64,000 nt of DNA, taken from positions 1-64,000 of the forward strand of contig CAJUJP010000018.1 of NCBI GenBank assembly GCA_910586615.1, read 5' to 3'. This document shows positions 8,405-17,229 of this stretch, one piece after another. The position numbers and the translations under genes are program-made. The notes under the pieces were generated by a model. The model had not been told where the DNA came from, ran no database searches, and saw only the letters and a program-made list of their open reading frames with translations. The stretch's first letter is position 1. Each line of letters opens with the position of its first letter. Source of the stretch: an uncultured Lachnospiraceae bacterium. Lineage in GTDB: Bacteria > Bacillota > Clostridia > Lachnospirales > Lachnospiraceae.

Positions 8405-11400
8405 TTAGTCCACCTGCATGACCTTAACCGTTACAACTTCATAAGGCTTCAAGATTACATCGATCACATTTCCGTCTGCCCCGGCCTCATACTCTGTCTC
8501 TTCTAACAGGTTACAGATATATGCCCTGGAAAAATTCGTATTGACTGTCAGCTTCGCCTTCGTATATGCATTTTCTGATTCATAAAGACGGATAACCGTA
8601 CCTTTTCCGTCCTCTGCCCGCTTGACAGTCTCAATCATTACATTGTCACGATCCACAGACGCAAAGGAATACTCTTTTCCGGCTTCTGTTCCCGTCTGTA
8701 CTACAAGCGGCTGATTCAACTTATATGCCTCTGCCACCGTACCTGCCGTGCGCCATCCTTCCGCATGAGGATAAAGAGCGTAGGTAAAGACATGCTCTTC
8801 CTGATCCGCCACCGGATTCGGTTCTATTCCGGATTTGACCAGCGTAAGCGCCATATCGGAATCCTTCACGGAATGTCCGTACTTACAGTCATTCAGAAGA
8901 GATACGCCGTAATGTCCTTCCGAAAGATCGATCCATTTCTGTCCGCAGCTTTCGAAACGTGCCTCATCCCAGCTTGTATTCTGATGTGTCTTCCTCGTCA
9001 GACTGCCAAACTGCACGTCAAACGCCGCCTCATCCGTATGCACCGCCACCGGAAAATGTACTTTCAACAGAGTCTGGTGCTCTTTCCAGTCCACATGTGT
9101 CACAAATTCAATTCTTCGGCTGTGGGCATAAAACAGGATCTTTTGCTTTACCGTAGAATTTGATTCTTTTCTGGTGATCTCAAGGGCTGCCCGCACCGGT
9201 CCGAGTTCTGTCCATTCCAGCCGCTCCACGTTCTCCAAATCCCAGGATTTTTCCGTATAATACATATCAATATCCCAGTTATCATAATAAATAGGCTTAT
9301 CCTCATACATGCGCAGCAGATTTCCGCGTTTCCCGGCCTGTATCACCTCTCTGTCATTTTCCTTGTCATAGAGGCTGGTAAACATCCCCTGTTCATCCAG
9401 CTTAACCTTATAAAAGGGCGTCTCAAGTTCATAGTTTCCCGCCAGAACAAAAGACACCGGTGCATCGGCATTTTCAAAAGCCTTTGCTGCGGCAAACGAC
9501 TTATATCCCTTGGAGGGCAGCCCGGTTACAAACGTTATGTTTCCATCCTTTGTCTTTTGAACCGGATAGAGCGTCCCGGTATGATCTGTAAGCGCCTCCG
9601 CCTCGAAGAAGCCAAGGTTCACAATATCGTCCCTTGTCTTTCCCGCCGTATTAAAGACCGTAACCGCATCGCCCTCACCTGCCGCCGCCTTTTGACGCTC
9701 CGCCGTCATCGCCGCAGTCTGCTCTGCAAGCTGCTCATATTCTTTCTTCGTCACCTCATATACTTCGTGAATAGCAGAACCGGGAAGAATATCATGGAAC
9801 TGATTCAGCAATACTGTCTTCCACATATCGTCCAGTTCCTTCTCCGGATACGGAATCTTGTCCATCGCCATGACAGATAAAAGCTCAAGATCCATAAGAC
9901 CGAATTCCGCTTTACGGTTGGCACGTTTATTCCGCGCCATAGAAGTCAGCGTACCTCTGTGATACTCAAAATAAAGTTCTCCTTCCCAGACCGGAAGTCT
10001 CTTATGCCCTCCGACACGTTCCTGCAGTTCGTCAAAATATGTGCGCGCAAAGGCCTGCCGGACTGTGGGGATTCCCTTAACCCCTTTCTCCATGCGGATT
10101 GAAGTTTCCAGCATTTCCCTGGTAGGACCGCCGCCTCCGTCACCATAACCGTAAGAAATTAAAATATCATGGTTGATGTTCTTATTCTGATAACGCTGCC
10201 AGCCACCCATAATAGCATCCGGGTGGAGCATACCGTTGTATGTGGTAAAATAGTTGCTCACCGGCTGCCCTACGCCCAGCGTCGTGATCAGATGTGTCAA
10301 CACCTCCGATCCGTCAATTCCCCGCCAGATCATGGTATCATAGGGAACTTTATTGATCTGGTTCCAGGCAAGCTTCGTAGTCATAAAGTAATCGATTCCG
10401 CATTTTTTCATAATCTGAGGCAGCGCTCCCGAATACCCGAATACATCGGGAAGCCACAGAATCCTGTTATCCACGCCGAATTCTTCTTTGAAAAAGCGTT
10501 TACCGTATATAAACTGACGGACAAGTGACTCTCCCGAAGTCAGATTACAGTCAGCTTCCACCCACATACCGCCTTCCGGCTCCCAGCGCTTCTCGCGGAT
10601 CCGCTCTTTCACCTTTGCATACAGCTCCGGATAACGCTCCTTGAGGAAAGCATAAAGCTGAGGCTGGCTGGACATGAACTTATACCCCGGATATTCCTCC
10701 ATCAGCTTTAAGACTGTGGCAAAGCTCCGTCCCACCTTTTCCCTTGTCTGCTCCACCGTCCACCACCATGCCACATCAATATGTGTATGTCCGATGCATG
10801 TTGCAATGACATCTCTGTATCCTGCCATGTCCGAATATAATTTGCTGTCAAGATAATCCGATGCCTGCTTTAACGTGCGGTAAAACTCCTCCGAATACGG
10901 CGTGCGCAGATCCAGAAAATTCACGGCTGAATTCAGAATCTCCTCAATATCCTTACGGTTTCTGTCGTCTTCCTCCATTCTGGGAAATGCCGCAAGCGGT
11001 ACCCACAGGTCATAGTACAGCTTTTCAATCTCTGCATCGATCTCCTGCATCTGTGCAACAAGATTAAATTCCGTATGCAGTATTCCTGTGTACGCCTGCA
11101 GTTCAATAGTCAGTTCCTCTCCCGCCTTTGCCGCCGGACACAGAAAAACCTCCCGGTGATTCATATCAATCCCCTGTACCGCCTCCCCGTTCACAAACAG
11201 AAGAAACTGAGGATTTTTGGCATCATCCCATTCGTCGATCTGGGTGGATACGTGAAACCACATCGGTTTTTGATCCAGACCTTCGGGTATCTGCCATACT
11301 GTCTTAAACCAATAATGGCGGTCTTTTCCATACCAGTGCATGTTCCGGCAGTCAAACGTCTGCCACTGCACCTGATCTGCCTGCGCATCCTCCGGATGTA

Positions 11401-11509
11401 TATAATTTCCTTCCTTATATTCCCATTCTTCAATCGGAAATCTCTGCTTTATCTTAAGCTTTTTCAGTTCTTCACATATTACGCCTACTCTCTTATCTAA
11501 AAACCGCAT
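8405..11509 (-). CDS. Alpha-mannosidase, glycoside hydrolase family 38
   Basis: A 1034-residue cytosolic retaining alpha-mannosidase (no signal peptide). The N-terminal beta domain (~1-230) precedes the GH38 catalytic barrel. HTHIDVAWWW (241-250) supplies zinc ligands His243 and Asp245, and WLPDVFGYS carries the probable nucleophile Asp355. A helical segment and large beta-sandwich C-terminal domains follow. I chose the ATG at 11509, which has AAAAGGAG six bases upstream; an in-frame ATG 60 bases earlier lacks one and overlaps the upstream gene. It is the last gene of an operon with GH20-like and GH130 enzymes and would remove alpha-linked mannose from imported oligosaccharides. Confidence 0.93.
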   Translation of the reverse strand: MRFLDKRVGVICEELKKLKIKQRFPIEEWEYKEGNYIHPEDAQADQVQWQTFDCRNMHWYGKDRHYWFKTVWQIPEGLDQKPMWFHVSTQIDEWDDAKNPQFLLFVNGEAVQGIDMNHREVFLCPAAKAGEELTIELQAYTGILHTEFNLVAQMQEIDAEIEKLYYDLWVPLAAFPRMEEDDRNRKDIEEILNSAVNFLDLRTPYSEEFYRTLKQASDYLDSKLYSDMAGYRDVIATCIGHTHIDVAWWWTVEQTREKVGRSFATVLKLMEEYPGYKFMSSQPQLYAFLKERYPELYAKVKERIREKRWEPEGGMWVEADCNLTSGESLVRQFIYGKRFFKEEFGVDNRILWLPDVFGYSGALPQIMKKCGIDYFMTTKLAWNQINKVPYDTMIWRGIDGSEVLTHLITTLGVGQPVSNYFTTYNGMLHPDAIMGGWQRYQNKNINHDILISYGYGDGGGGPTREMLETSIRMEKGVKGIPTVRQAFARTYFDELQERVGGHKRLPVWEGELYFEYHRGTLTSMARNKRANRKAEFGLMDLELLSVMAMDKIPYPEKELDDMWKTVLLNQFHDILPGSAIHEVYEVTKKEYEQLAEQTAAMTAERQKAAAGEGDAVTVFNTAGKTRDDIVNLGFFEAEALTDHTGTLYPVQKTKDGNITFVTGLPSKGYKSFAAAKAFENADAPVSFVLAGNYELETPFYKVKLDEQGMFTSLYDKENDREVIQAGKRGNLLRMYEDKPIYYDNWDIDMYYTEKSWDLENVERLEWTELGPVRAALEITRKESNSTVKQKILFYAHSRRIEFVTHVDWKEHQTLLKVHFPVAVHTDEAAFDVQFGSLTRKTHQNTSWDEARFESCGQKWIDLSEGHYGVSLLNDCKYGHSVKDSDMALTLVKSGIEPNPVADQEEHVFTYALYPHAEGWRTAGTVAEAYKLNQPLVVQTGTEAGKEYSFASVDRDNVMIETVKRAEDGKGTVIRLYESENAYTKAKLTVNTNFSRAYICNLLEETEYEAGADGNVIDVILKPYEVVTVKVMQVD

Positions 11510-11534
11510 GTCTTCTCTCCTTTTCCATATTTGA

Positions 11535-13391
11535 TCATATTTCAATCCTGCCCCGTATGCAGTCCGCATACCAGATTACGATCTTCGCAATACGATGCAG
11601 ATCTCCTTCCCGGTTCAGGCGGCGCCACTGTTTCTTGTAGGCCATAAACCATCGTTCCAGTCTTTCGGCCAGTCGAAAGGCATCTTCCTGCGGTGCTGTG
11701 TTCCCGCATTCTTTCGCACACATAAAAACACCCACAGCATTCCACACACTCACCGCCTCGCCTGCCAGATCCAGATCCTCTGTCAGCGGTCTTGCCTCCC
11801 CATCCATATGCACTGCCGTCCGTTTTATCTGCTGTATAATACTGCGCAGCTTTTGTTCCGCCCTGTCAGCTGCCGCCGGCTCTTCCAATGCTTCCGGCAA
11901 AATCCGTCCGCCTTCCGGCTCATAATCCAGTACCTTTTTTTCATAATATGTATTTGCCGCCCACCAGTCAAACAGCGAATTTTCCTCAATCTGTGCCATA
12001 AGTCCGGTCAGGCTTTCCGAGTGGTCCCCGTATTCCAGGAGCGATATCTGCCTGTTCATCTCATCAAATCCTATCTCCTCATGATTCCAGGAAAAGGCTG
12101 CCCCGTATATCATTCCCGGCACTGAAAAGGCCGGAAAATTCACATGCCCGAAATCACCCCAGTCCGTATTCAGAATCCCTTCCGCATGATATTTCTGTGC
12201 ATACGCACACATTTTTGTAATATTTCGATAGGAATCTTCCAGGCTGTTGATCCATTTGTTCCATCCGCATACACCGGGGCACAGATACTGCTTCGCACCC
12301 GCCTGTGCCATGGAGCGGCATTCATCTTCTCTCTGCTCCGGGTCATATCCCCAGGTCAGGCACAGGGTATTTTCCGGCAGCCTCCTGATATAATCAGGAT
12401 TTCTGCAGATAATATCCCCGAAAAACATAGGCTGCCTGCCATGCTCTGTCAAAAATGTGCAAAGCTCATTCACAAAACGGATATACATTTGAGAAGTACC
12501 TTCCCGCTCTGCTGTTTCCTTTGACTTTTCACATCCCAGATCAAAAGTTTCATCTGCACAGATATTAAACTTATCGGAAGAAAAAAGTGCGCCGTATTCA
12601 CCGATCATTTCCTTAACCAGCGTCAGTGCGCGCTCATCTGTCGCATTCAGCGTATGGCGGTGCATCCTGTCACGGAAGGAAAAAGGCGCCGTCCATGATT
12701 CACTGCGCTCACACAGTTCTCCGTAACTTCTTGTGGAAAGCAGCGTATACAGATGTCCGAAGCTTGCCATCGCCGGTATCAGTTCCACATGGCGCTGACG
12801 ACAGTATTCATCCAGTTCCAGTATATCTTCCGCCGTCAGCGGCGTCTCATCCCGCCACATTTCACTCAGCCCGCGGAACAGATAGGTATGCTCAACATAT
12901 AACTGAAACTGATTGATTTTGTACCGGCTGATTGTGTCAACCATTTTCTTCAGTGCCGGCAGCGTCAGCACTCTTCCTCTTGTCTCATCGAAAAAATAGC
13001 CACGCTGCATTACATCCGGCCAGTCCTCAATCTTTACGCCGGGAATCATGCCGCCATACTGTGCCGCAATCTGACAAAACGTCTGTACACCGTAAAATAC
13101 TGCCGCTCCGTCGCCCCCCGCAATCATGATCCCGTCCTTCGTCACATTCAGGCAGTATTCCTGTTCCCTGAGTTCCCGGCTTATTGTAAGATAAATATCT
13201 CCGGGTTTGTTCCTGCCCCTGACAAACGCACATTCTATTCCCGTACTTTTCTTCAGGCTGTCCCGCAATGTGACCGCATAAGTGATGCCGTTTTCACAAA
13301 TCGTCTCATCAATGACAATCACACTCTGGAAACCAAGTTCATAAAACCCTTCTTTTTCCTCCACCTTTTTTGGTCTGGGTAATAATTTCAT
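11535..13391 (-). CDS. GH20-like beta-N-acetylhexosaminidase
   Basis: A 618-residue cytosolic enzyme. Residues ~1-110 resemble the GH20b-type N-terminal domain and ~115-440 a TIM barrel. Near residue 290 the sequence FNICADETFDLG gives the Asp-Glu pair expected of GH20 enzymes; strand-end motifs MQRGYFFDETRG and LCLTWGYDPEQ fit the same fold. From memory it resembles pneumococcal GH20C, which works on host glycans. It would release terminal GlcNAc or GalNAc by substrate-assisted catalysis. The ATG at 13391 has an AAGGGAGAG site. It sits 25 bases upstream of the GH38 gene and 61 bases downstream of GH130. Confidence 0.82.
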   Translation of the reverse strand: MKLLPRPKKVEEKEGFYELGFQSVIVIDETICENGITYAVTLRDSLKKSTGIECAFVRGRNKPGDIYLTISRELREQEYCLNVTKDGIMIAGGDGAAVFYGVQTFCQIAAQYGGMIPGVKIEDWPDVMQRGYFFDETRGRVLTLPALKKMVDTISRYKINQFQLYVEHTYLFRGLSEMWRDETPLTAEDILELDEYCRQRHVELIPAMASFGHLYTLLSTRSYGELCERSESWTAPFSFRDRMHRHTLNATDERALTLVKEMIGEYGALFSSDKFNICADETFDLGCEKSKETAEREGTSQMYIRFVNELCTFLTEHGRQPMFFGDIICRNPDYIRRLPENTLCLTWGYDPEQREDECRSMAQAGAKQYLCPGVCGWNKWINSLEDSYRNITKMCAYAQKYHAEGILNTDWGDFGHVNFPAFSVPGMIYGAAFSWNHEEIGFDEMNRQISLLEYGDHSESLTGLMAQIEENSLFDWWAANTYYEKKVLDYEPEGGRILPEALEEPAAADRAEQKLRSIIQQIKRTAVHMDGEARPLTEDLDLAGEAVSVWNAVGVFMCAKECGNTAPQEDAFRLAERLERWFMAYKKQWRRLNREGDLHRIAKIVIWYADCIRGRIEI

Positions 13392-13452
13392 ATTTCTCTC
13401 CCTTCGTCTGATCACACCTTGCCCTTCCGCTCCGGTTATGTCACTGCAGTCT

Positions 13453-14433
13453 CTATTCCATCGCTTCCATCAAACGATCCACCGTCGTAAATGCCAGACC
13501 TGTCACCGTATCCGCACATCCGTAATAGATCGCGATTCTTCCTGTTGCTGCATCGGTCAATGCCGCACAGGGGAATACCACATTAGGCACATCACCCACA
13601 CATTCATACAACTCATGCGGCGCAAGGATATAATTTCTTGTTCTCCTGATCACTTTCCAGGGTTCTTCCAGATCAAGCAGCGCACAGCCGGCACGGTAGA
13701 CAAATCCATTGCAGGTATTGATCACGCCGTGATAGATCAAAAGCCACCCTTCGTCCGTCTCAACCGGTACGCAGCCGGCACCGATCTTCGTGCACTGCCA
13801 TGCCGAATAATCACCTTTTACAGCCCCCATAACATAGCGGTGGCAGCCCCAGTATTTCATGTCCGGACTTTCGCTTAAGAAAATATCCCCGAAAGGCGTA
13901 TGCCCGTTATCGCTGGGGCGGCTCAGCATATAATATTTTCCGCCGATTTTCCTCGGAAACAGAACTCCGTTCCGGTTAAACGGAAGAAAAGCATTTTCCA
14001 TCTGGTAAAAGGTCTTAAAGTCAAACGTATATCCTACTCCTATCGTCGGAAATTCATGATATCCGTTACACCATGTCAGATAATATCTGTCTTCCAGAAA
14101 GCAGACTCTCGGATCATACCTGTAATCTCTTTTCGCAATCTCCGGATGTGCCCCCTGAAACAAAATCGGCTCATCCGAAATCTCCCAATGGATGCCGTCC
14201 CTGCTGAACCCTGAAAAGATGTCCATGCTGATGGATCTGCTGTCACACCGGAATACTCCTGCAAACCCGTCTTCATAAGGCACCACCGCACTGTTAAAAA
14301 TACTGTTTGAATTTTTCGCTGCAAATCTCCCTATAATCGGATTCGCATCATAACGCCATACCGGCATCCTCTCTTCCTTCGCCGGTTCCTGCCACGGCAT
14401 ATTCGGCAGATCCTTTCCGATAATCTTTGCCAT
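13453..14433 (-). CDS. GH130 beta-mannoside phosphorylase
   Basis: A 326-residue five-bladed beta-propeller enzyme of family GH130, which phosphorolyses beta-1,4-mannosides to mannose-1-phosphate plus the reducing-end sugar. YDPRV at 106-110 provides the probable catalytic Asp107; repeated blade motifs such as SGFSRDGIHW, FLSESPDMKYW and GWLLIYHGV are clear. No signal peptide is present. Next to an alpha-mannosidase and a hexosaminidase, the likeliest substrate is Man-beta-1,4-GlcNAc from N-glycan cores, but mannosylglucose or mannobiose cannot be excluded. It starts 23 bases after the response regulator gene. Confidence 0.9.
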   Translation of the reverse strand: MAKIIGKDLPNMPWQEPAKEERMPVWRYDANPIIGRFAAKNSNSIFNSAVVPYEDGFAGVFRCDSRSISMDIFSGFSRDGIHWEISDEPILFQGAHPEIAKRDYRYDPRVCFLEDRYYLTWCNGYHEFPTIGVGYTFDFKTFYQMENAFLPFNRNGVLFPRKIGGKYYMLSRPSDNGHTPFGDIFLSESPDMKYWGCHRYVMGAVKGDYSAWQCTKIGAGCVPVETDEGWLLIYHGVINTCNGFVYRAGCALLDLEEPWKVIRRTRNYILAPHELYECVGDVPNVVFPCAALTDAATGRIAIYYGCADTVTGLAFTTVDRLMEAME

Positions 14434-14456
14434 ACCATATCCTCCTCATACTGTTT

Positions 14457-15260
14457 TCAGTTATCTTTCTGTTCCGGATCTTTCTTCTGATCCATATCTT
14501 CACCGCTCTCTCCCATACGCATCCTGAGTGGTGAAATTCCATAATATTGATGGAAGTGCTGATGGAAATAATTCATATTGGTATAACCCACTTCATTCGC
14601 AACCTCCGCTATCTTACTGTCCGTCTCCATAATCCGGCTGCGGGCTGCATACATGCGGTACGCCATCAGATATTCCGAAAACTTCATATTGGTTTCCTTG
14701 ATAAATATCTGCCCCAGATAAGTAGGATTCATTCGAAAACGGTCTGCAATGCTCTTCAGAGAAATATGTTGTCCGTATTCCATTCCAACAATCATGACAA
14801 TCTTACGGATGAGCGGGGACAGTTCCTGATAAGGGCGCTTCAGAATCGGATCAGACTCCTCCCCGATTTCCTCAGGAAGTGTCCCGTGCAGCTTTTCCAC
14901 GATAATCTGCCTGACCCTCTGCAACAGTTTTCCGCCGTCAATAGGCTTTAACAAATAATCCAGTGCCCCGCAGCGCAGCGCCTCACAGGCATATGTAAAT
15001 TCGTCATACCCGCTCATCATAATATAGTTTGAGCGCACCCCCATCTCACCAAGCCGGCTGATCAGTTCATACCCGTACTCGTTGCCGATGCATACATCCA
15101 TCAGACAAATATCCGGTTTCCAGTCCACCACATGAGAAATCACCTCAAAACTGCTCTTCGCCGTCCTGATCTGATCAAATCCCAGTGCCTTCCAGTCTAA
15201 CAATCTGCTGATTCCTTCCAAAATAGCCGATTCGTCATCCACAATCATCAGTGTGTACAT
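14457..15260 (-). CDS. Response regulator, YesN type (receiver plus AraC output)
   Basis: A 267-residue cytosolic transcription factor. The receiver domain (1-120) has Asp8-Asp9 and phosphoacceptor Asp55 (LMDVCIG), with LLKPID near residue 104. The C-terminal AraC-type region has two helix-turn-helix motifs, seen in LKSIADRFRMNPTYLGQIF and IAEVANEVGYTNMNYFHQHF. Its start overlaps the end of the kinase gene by 13 bases, indicating translational coupling. It is expected to activate the neighbouring transporter and glycan-enzyme genes when the partner kinase senses a sugar. Confidence 0.93.
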   Translation of the reverse strand: MYTLMIVDDESAILEGISRLLDWKALGFDQIRTAKSSFEVISHVVDWKPDICLMDVCIGNEYGYELISRLGEMGVRSNYIMMSGYDEFTYACEALRCGALDYLLKPIDGGKLLQRVRQIIVEKLHGTLPEEIGEESDPILKRPYQELSPLIRKIVMIVGMEYGQHISLKSIADRFRMNPTYLGQIFIKETNMKFSEYLMAYRMYAARSRIMETDSKIAEVANEVGYTNMNYFHQHFHQYYGISPLRMRMGESGEDMDQKKDPEQKDN

Positions 15261-17035
15261 CTCTCACCCTTTCCTGCGCCGGCATCTTCATCCCCAGCGG
15301 GAAGAAAAATGGAAACGCGAAATCCGCCTTCTGCATTGTTGTCTACATCCATCTTAAATCTGCTGCCATAGAAGTAATTCAGCCGCATATATACATTGCG
15401 CAGACCGATATCTCCCTCTGCCTCATCATTTCCCTCCATCATATTGCGCCGGATATCCTTAAGCCTCGACGGTTCCGCGCCGCTTCCGTTATCACTGATA
15501 ACAATCTCGGCTCCGTCCTCCCTCGCACATCCACTCACGATCAGCAGATTATATTCGTTTTCCTGATGGAATCCGTGGGCAAAAAAGTTTTCCGCCAAAG
15601 GCTGCATCCAGAAATTGACTGTAGGAATCCCGCCTATTTTCTCCTCCATCTCCATCCGGTATACAAAACAGTTGCCAAACCGCAGCGACATGATCTTAAG
15701 ATACATCTCAAGAAAGCTGAACTCTTCTTTTAAAGTAATGGAATCCGACTTTCGGACTCTTACCCGGTACAAAGAACCCAGCATTGAAATAGCGTCTGCC
15801 ATATCCCTGTCCCCGTGAACCAGTGCTTTTGACTGAAGCATCTCTAACGAATTGTATAAAAAATGCGGATTGATCTGATGCTGCAATGCGCGCATCTGGC
15901 TTTCCTGTTCCTTCAGCTTCAGAATGTACTCCGTCTCGATATAGCCTTTCAGCTTCATTCCCACATCTTTCAATGCTTCCGCAATGATATTATATTCGTT
16001 TTCCCTGTGCCTTACAGGCAGCGTCAGTTCCTGCATCCGGCTGAAATTACCATGTTCCATGGCAGAGAGCATCTTCATAATCATGGTCAGAAATGCGGCA
16101 TCTGACCGGACAGCCGCATAGTAACTGGCCAAAACACCCAGCGTTATCAGCACAAAAGCCGCAAGCATCACAATTACCACATAACGGTTGTCCGACAATG
16201 TCGTGCTGATATCCTGCATCACAAGAAAAGAATATCCGTTTTCCTCAGAAACCTGTTTGATAAAAAACACCGGCATCCTGTCTTTTGCAAAAATCCATCC
16301 CGCCGGCCTCGCTTCATCAGCAAGCTTCACAAGCCATGAACTATACCGTTCTGTCAAACCGTTGTCCAACAGAATACTCCCCTCTTCATCCAGAAGCATC
16401 CAACTGGCGGGAACTGAATTTCCCCCGTAAATATCATAACTGTTTACCCAGAAATTCAGCCGGCCCAGAGTCTGTTCCATATGATCGGGATTCCGGATCG
16501 GACAGGCTGCCACCATAATATCACCGCCGCATAACGCCATCAGTCCTTTCGGATCCTCTATCCCGTACTCCAGCCTGATATTACCATATTCCAGCCAAAG
16601 TGCCTTCGTACCGCTGTTCGAATCCAGTGTGGCTCCTGTGATCTGGTTCTTACGATCCAGGAGCTTTTTCTTGATGTTTGCAGGAAAATATCCGATCTGT
16701 GCAGTGCTGCTGAGACTGTTGTGCCTCCGTGCCTGTATATATTCCTCTTCAGTGCGCGCATCAAAAAGCGCCACTGTGTCCTCCATCAGCCTCATATCTT
16801 CGTACATCCCGTTTGCATAATCCAGCGTCCGCAGACGGATATCCCCCAGAATCCTCTCTTTTGTCGTAAACACATCCTGGGTCTGTTTCCACAGATCGTT
16901 CATCCATGTATTCATCAAAAAAACAAGCACACCGGCAAAAACAATTGTACTTATGAAAGCCGCAAAACCCACGATCTTCAGGAATTTAATCCTGTACATC
17001 CTGTATTCGAAAAAAACAGGCCGGTATTTCCTCAT
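15248..17035 (-). CDS. Sensor histidine kinase, YesM type
   Basis: A 595-residue membrane kinase with transmembrane segments at about 20-42 and 285-307 enclosing an extracellular sensor of ~240 residues, then a HAMP-like linker and a cytosolic kinase core. The phosphoacceptor is His386 in QHQINPHFLYNSLE, typical of the YesM/LytS-like His_kinase family, and ISDNGSGAE forms part of the ATP lid. The ATG follows a GAGGATG site. It is the first gene of a five-gene unit (kinase, regulator, GH130, GH20-like, GH38) driven by its own promoter at 17080-17108, just after the terminator of the solute-binding protein gene. Such kinases often monitor the binding protein or its sugar directly. Confidence 0.93.
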   Translation of the reverse strand: MRKYRPVFFEYRMYRIKFLKIVGFAAFISTIVFAGVLVFLMNTWMNDLWKQTQDVFTTKERILGDIRLRTLDYANGMYEDMRLMEDTVALFDARTEEEYIQARRHNSLSSTAQIGYFPANIKKKLLDRKNQITGATLDSNSGTKALWLEYGNIRLEYGIEDPKGLMALCGGDIMVAACPIRNPDHMEQTLGRLNFWVNSYDIYGGNSVPASWMLLDEEGSILLDNGLTERYSSWLVKLADEARPAGWIFAKDRMPVFFIKQVSEENGYSFLVMQDISTTLSDNRYVVIVMLAAFVLITLGVLASYYAAVRSDAAFLTMIMKMLSAMEHGNFSRMQELTLPVRHRENEYNIIAEALKDVGMKLKGYIETEYILKLKEQESQMRALQHQINPHFLYNSLEMLQSKALVHGDRDMADAISMLGSLYRVRVRKSDSITLKEEFSFLEMYLKIMSLRFGNCFVYRMEMEEKIGGIPTVNFWMQPLAENFFAHGFHQENEYNLLIVSGCAREDGAEIVISDNGSGAEPSRLKDIRRNMMEGNDEAEGDIGLRNVYMRLNYFYGSRFKMDVDNNAEGGFRVSIFLPAGDEDAGAGKGERCTH

Positions 17036-17079
17036 CTTTACATCCTCTGCCTTATCATATTTTCATCACTATATGGATT

Positions 17080-17108
17080 ATTATATCGGCTTTGTCCCGC
17101 AGGTGCAA
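17080..17108 (-). promoter_or_regulatory. Promoter of the kinase-regulator-glycosidase operon
   Basis: Minus-strand TTGCAC (17103-17108) and TATAAT (17080-17085) with a 17-base spacer, 45 bases before the kinase ATG. It lies just downstream of the terminator at 17141-17167, so the sensor and enzymes can be transcribed separately from the transporter. Confidence 0.7.
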
Positions 17109-17140
17109 GGCTGGTTCTCCGTCTCCTGAATTCCCCAAAA

Positions 17141-17167
17141 ACCCCAGGCAGTACTTCTGCCCGGGGT
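17141..17167 (-). terminator. Terminator after the solute-binding protein gene
   Basis: ACCCCAGGCAG pairs with CTGCCCGGGGT around a five-base loop, with one mismatch. On the minus strand it runs straight into TTTTT, a typical intrinsic terminator, about 60 bases beyond the binding-protein stop codon. Confidence 0.88.
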
Positions 17168-17229
17168 CCTTAGGCGTTCCTTATCACATATCCTGAAAAT
17201 TGTTTGTCAGATTATGTTACTCTGCCTTT

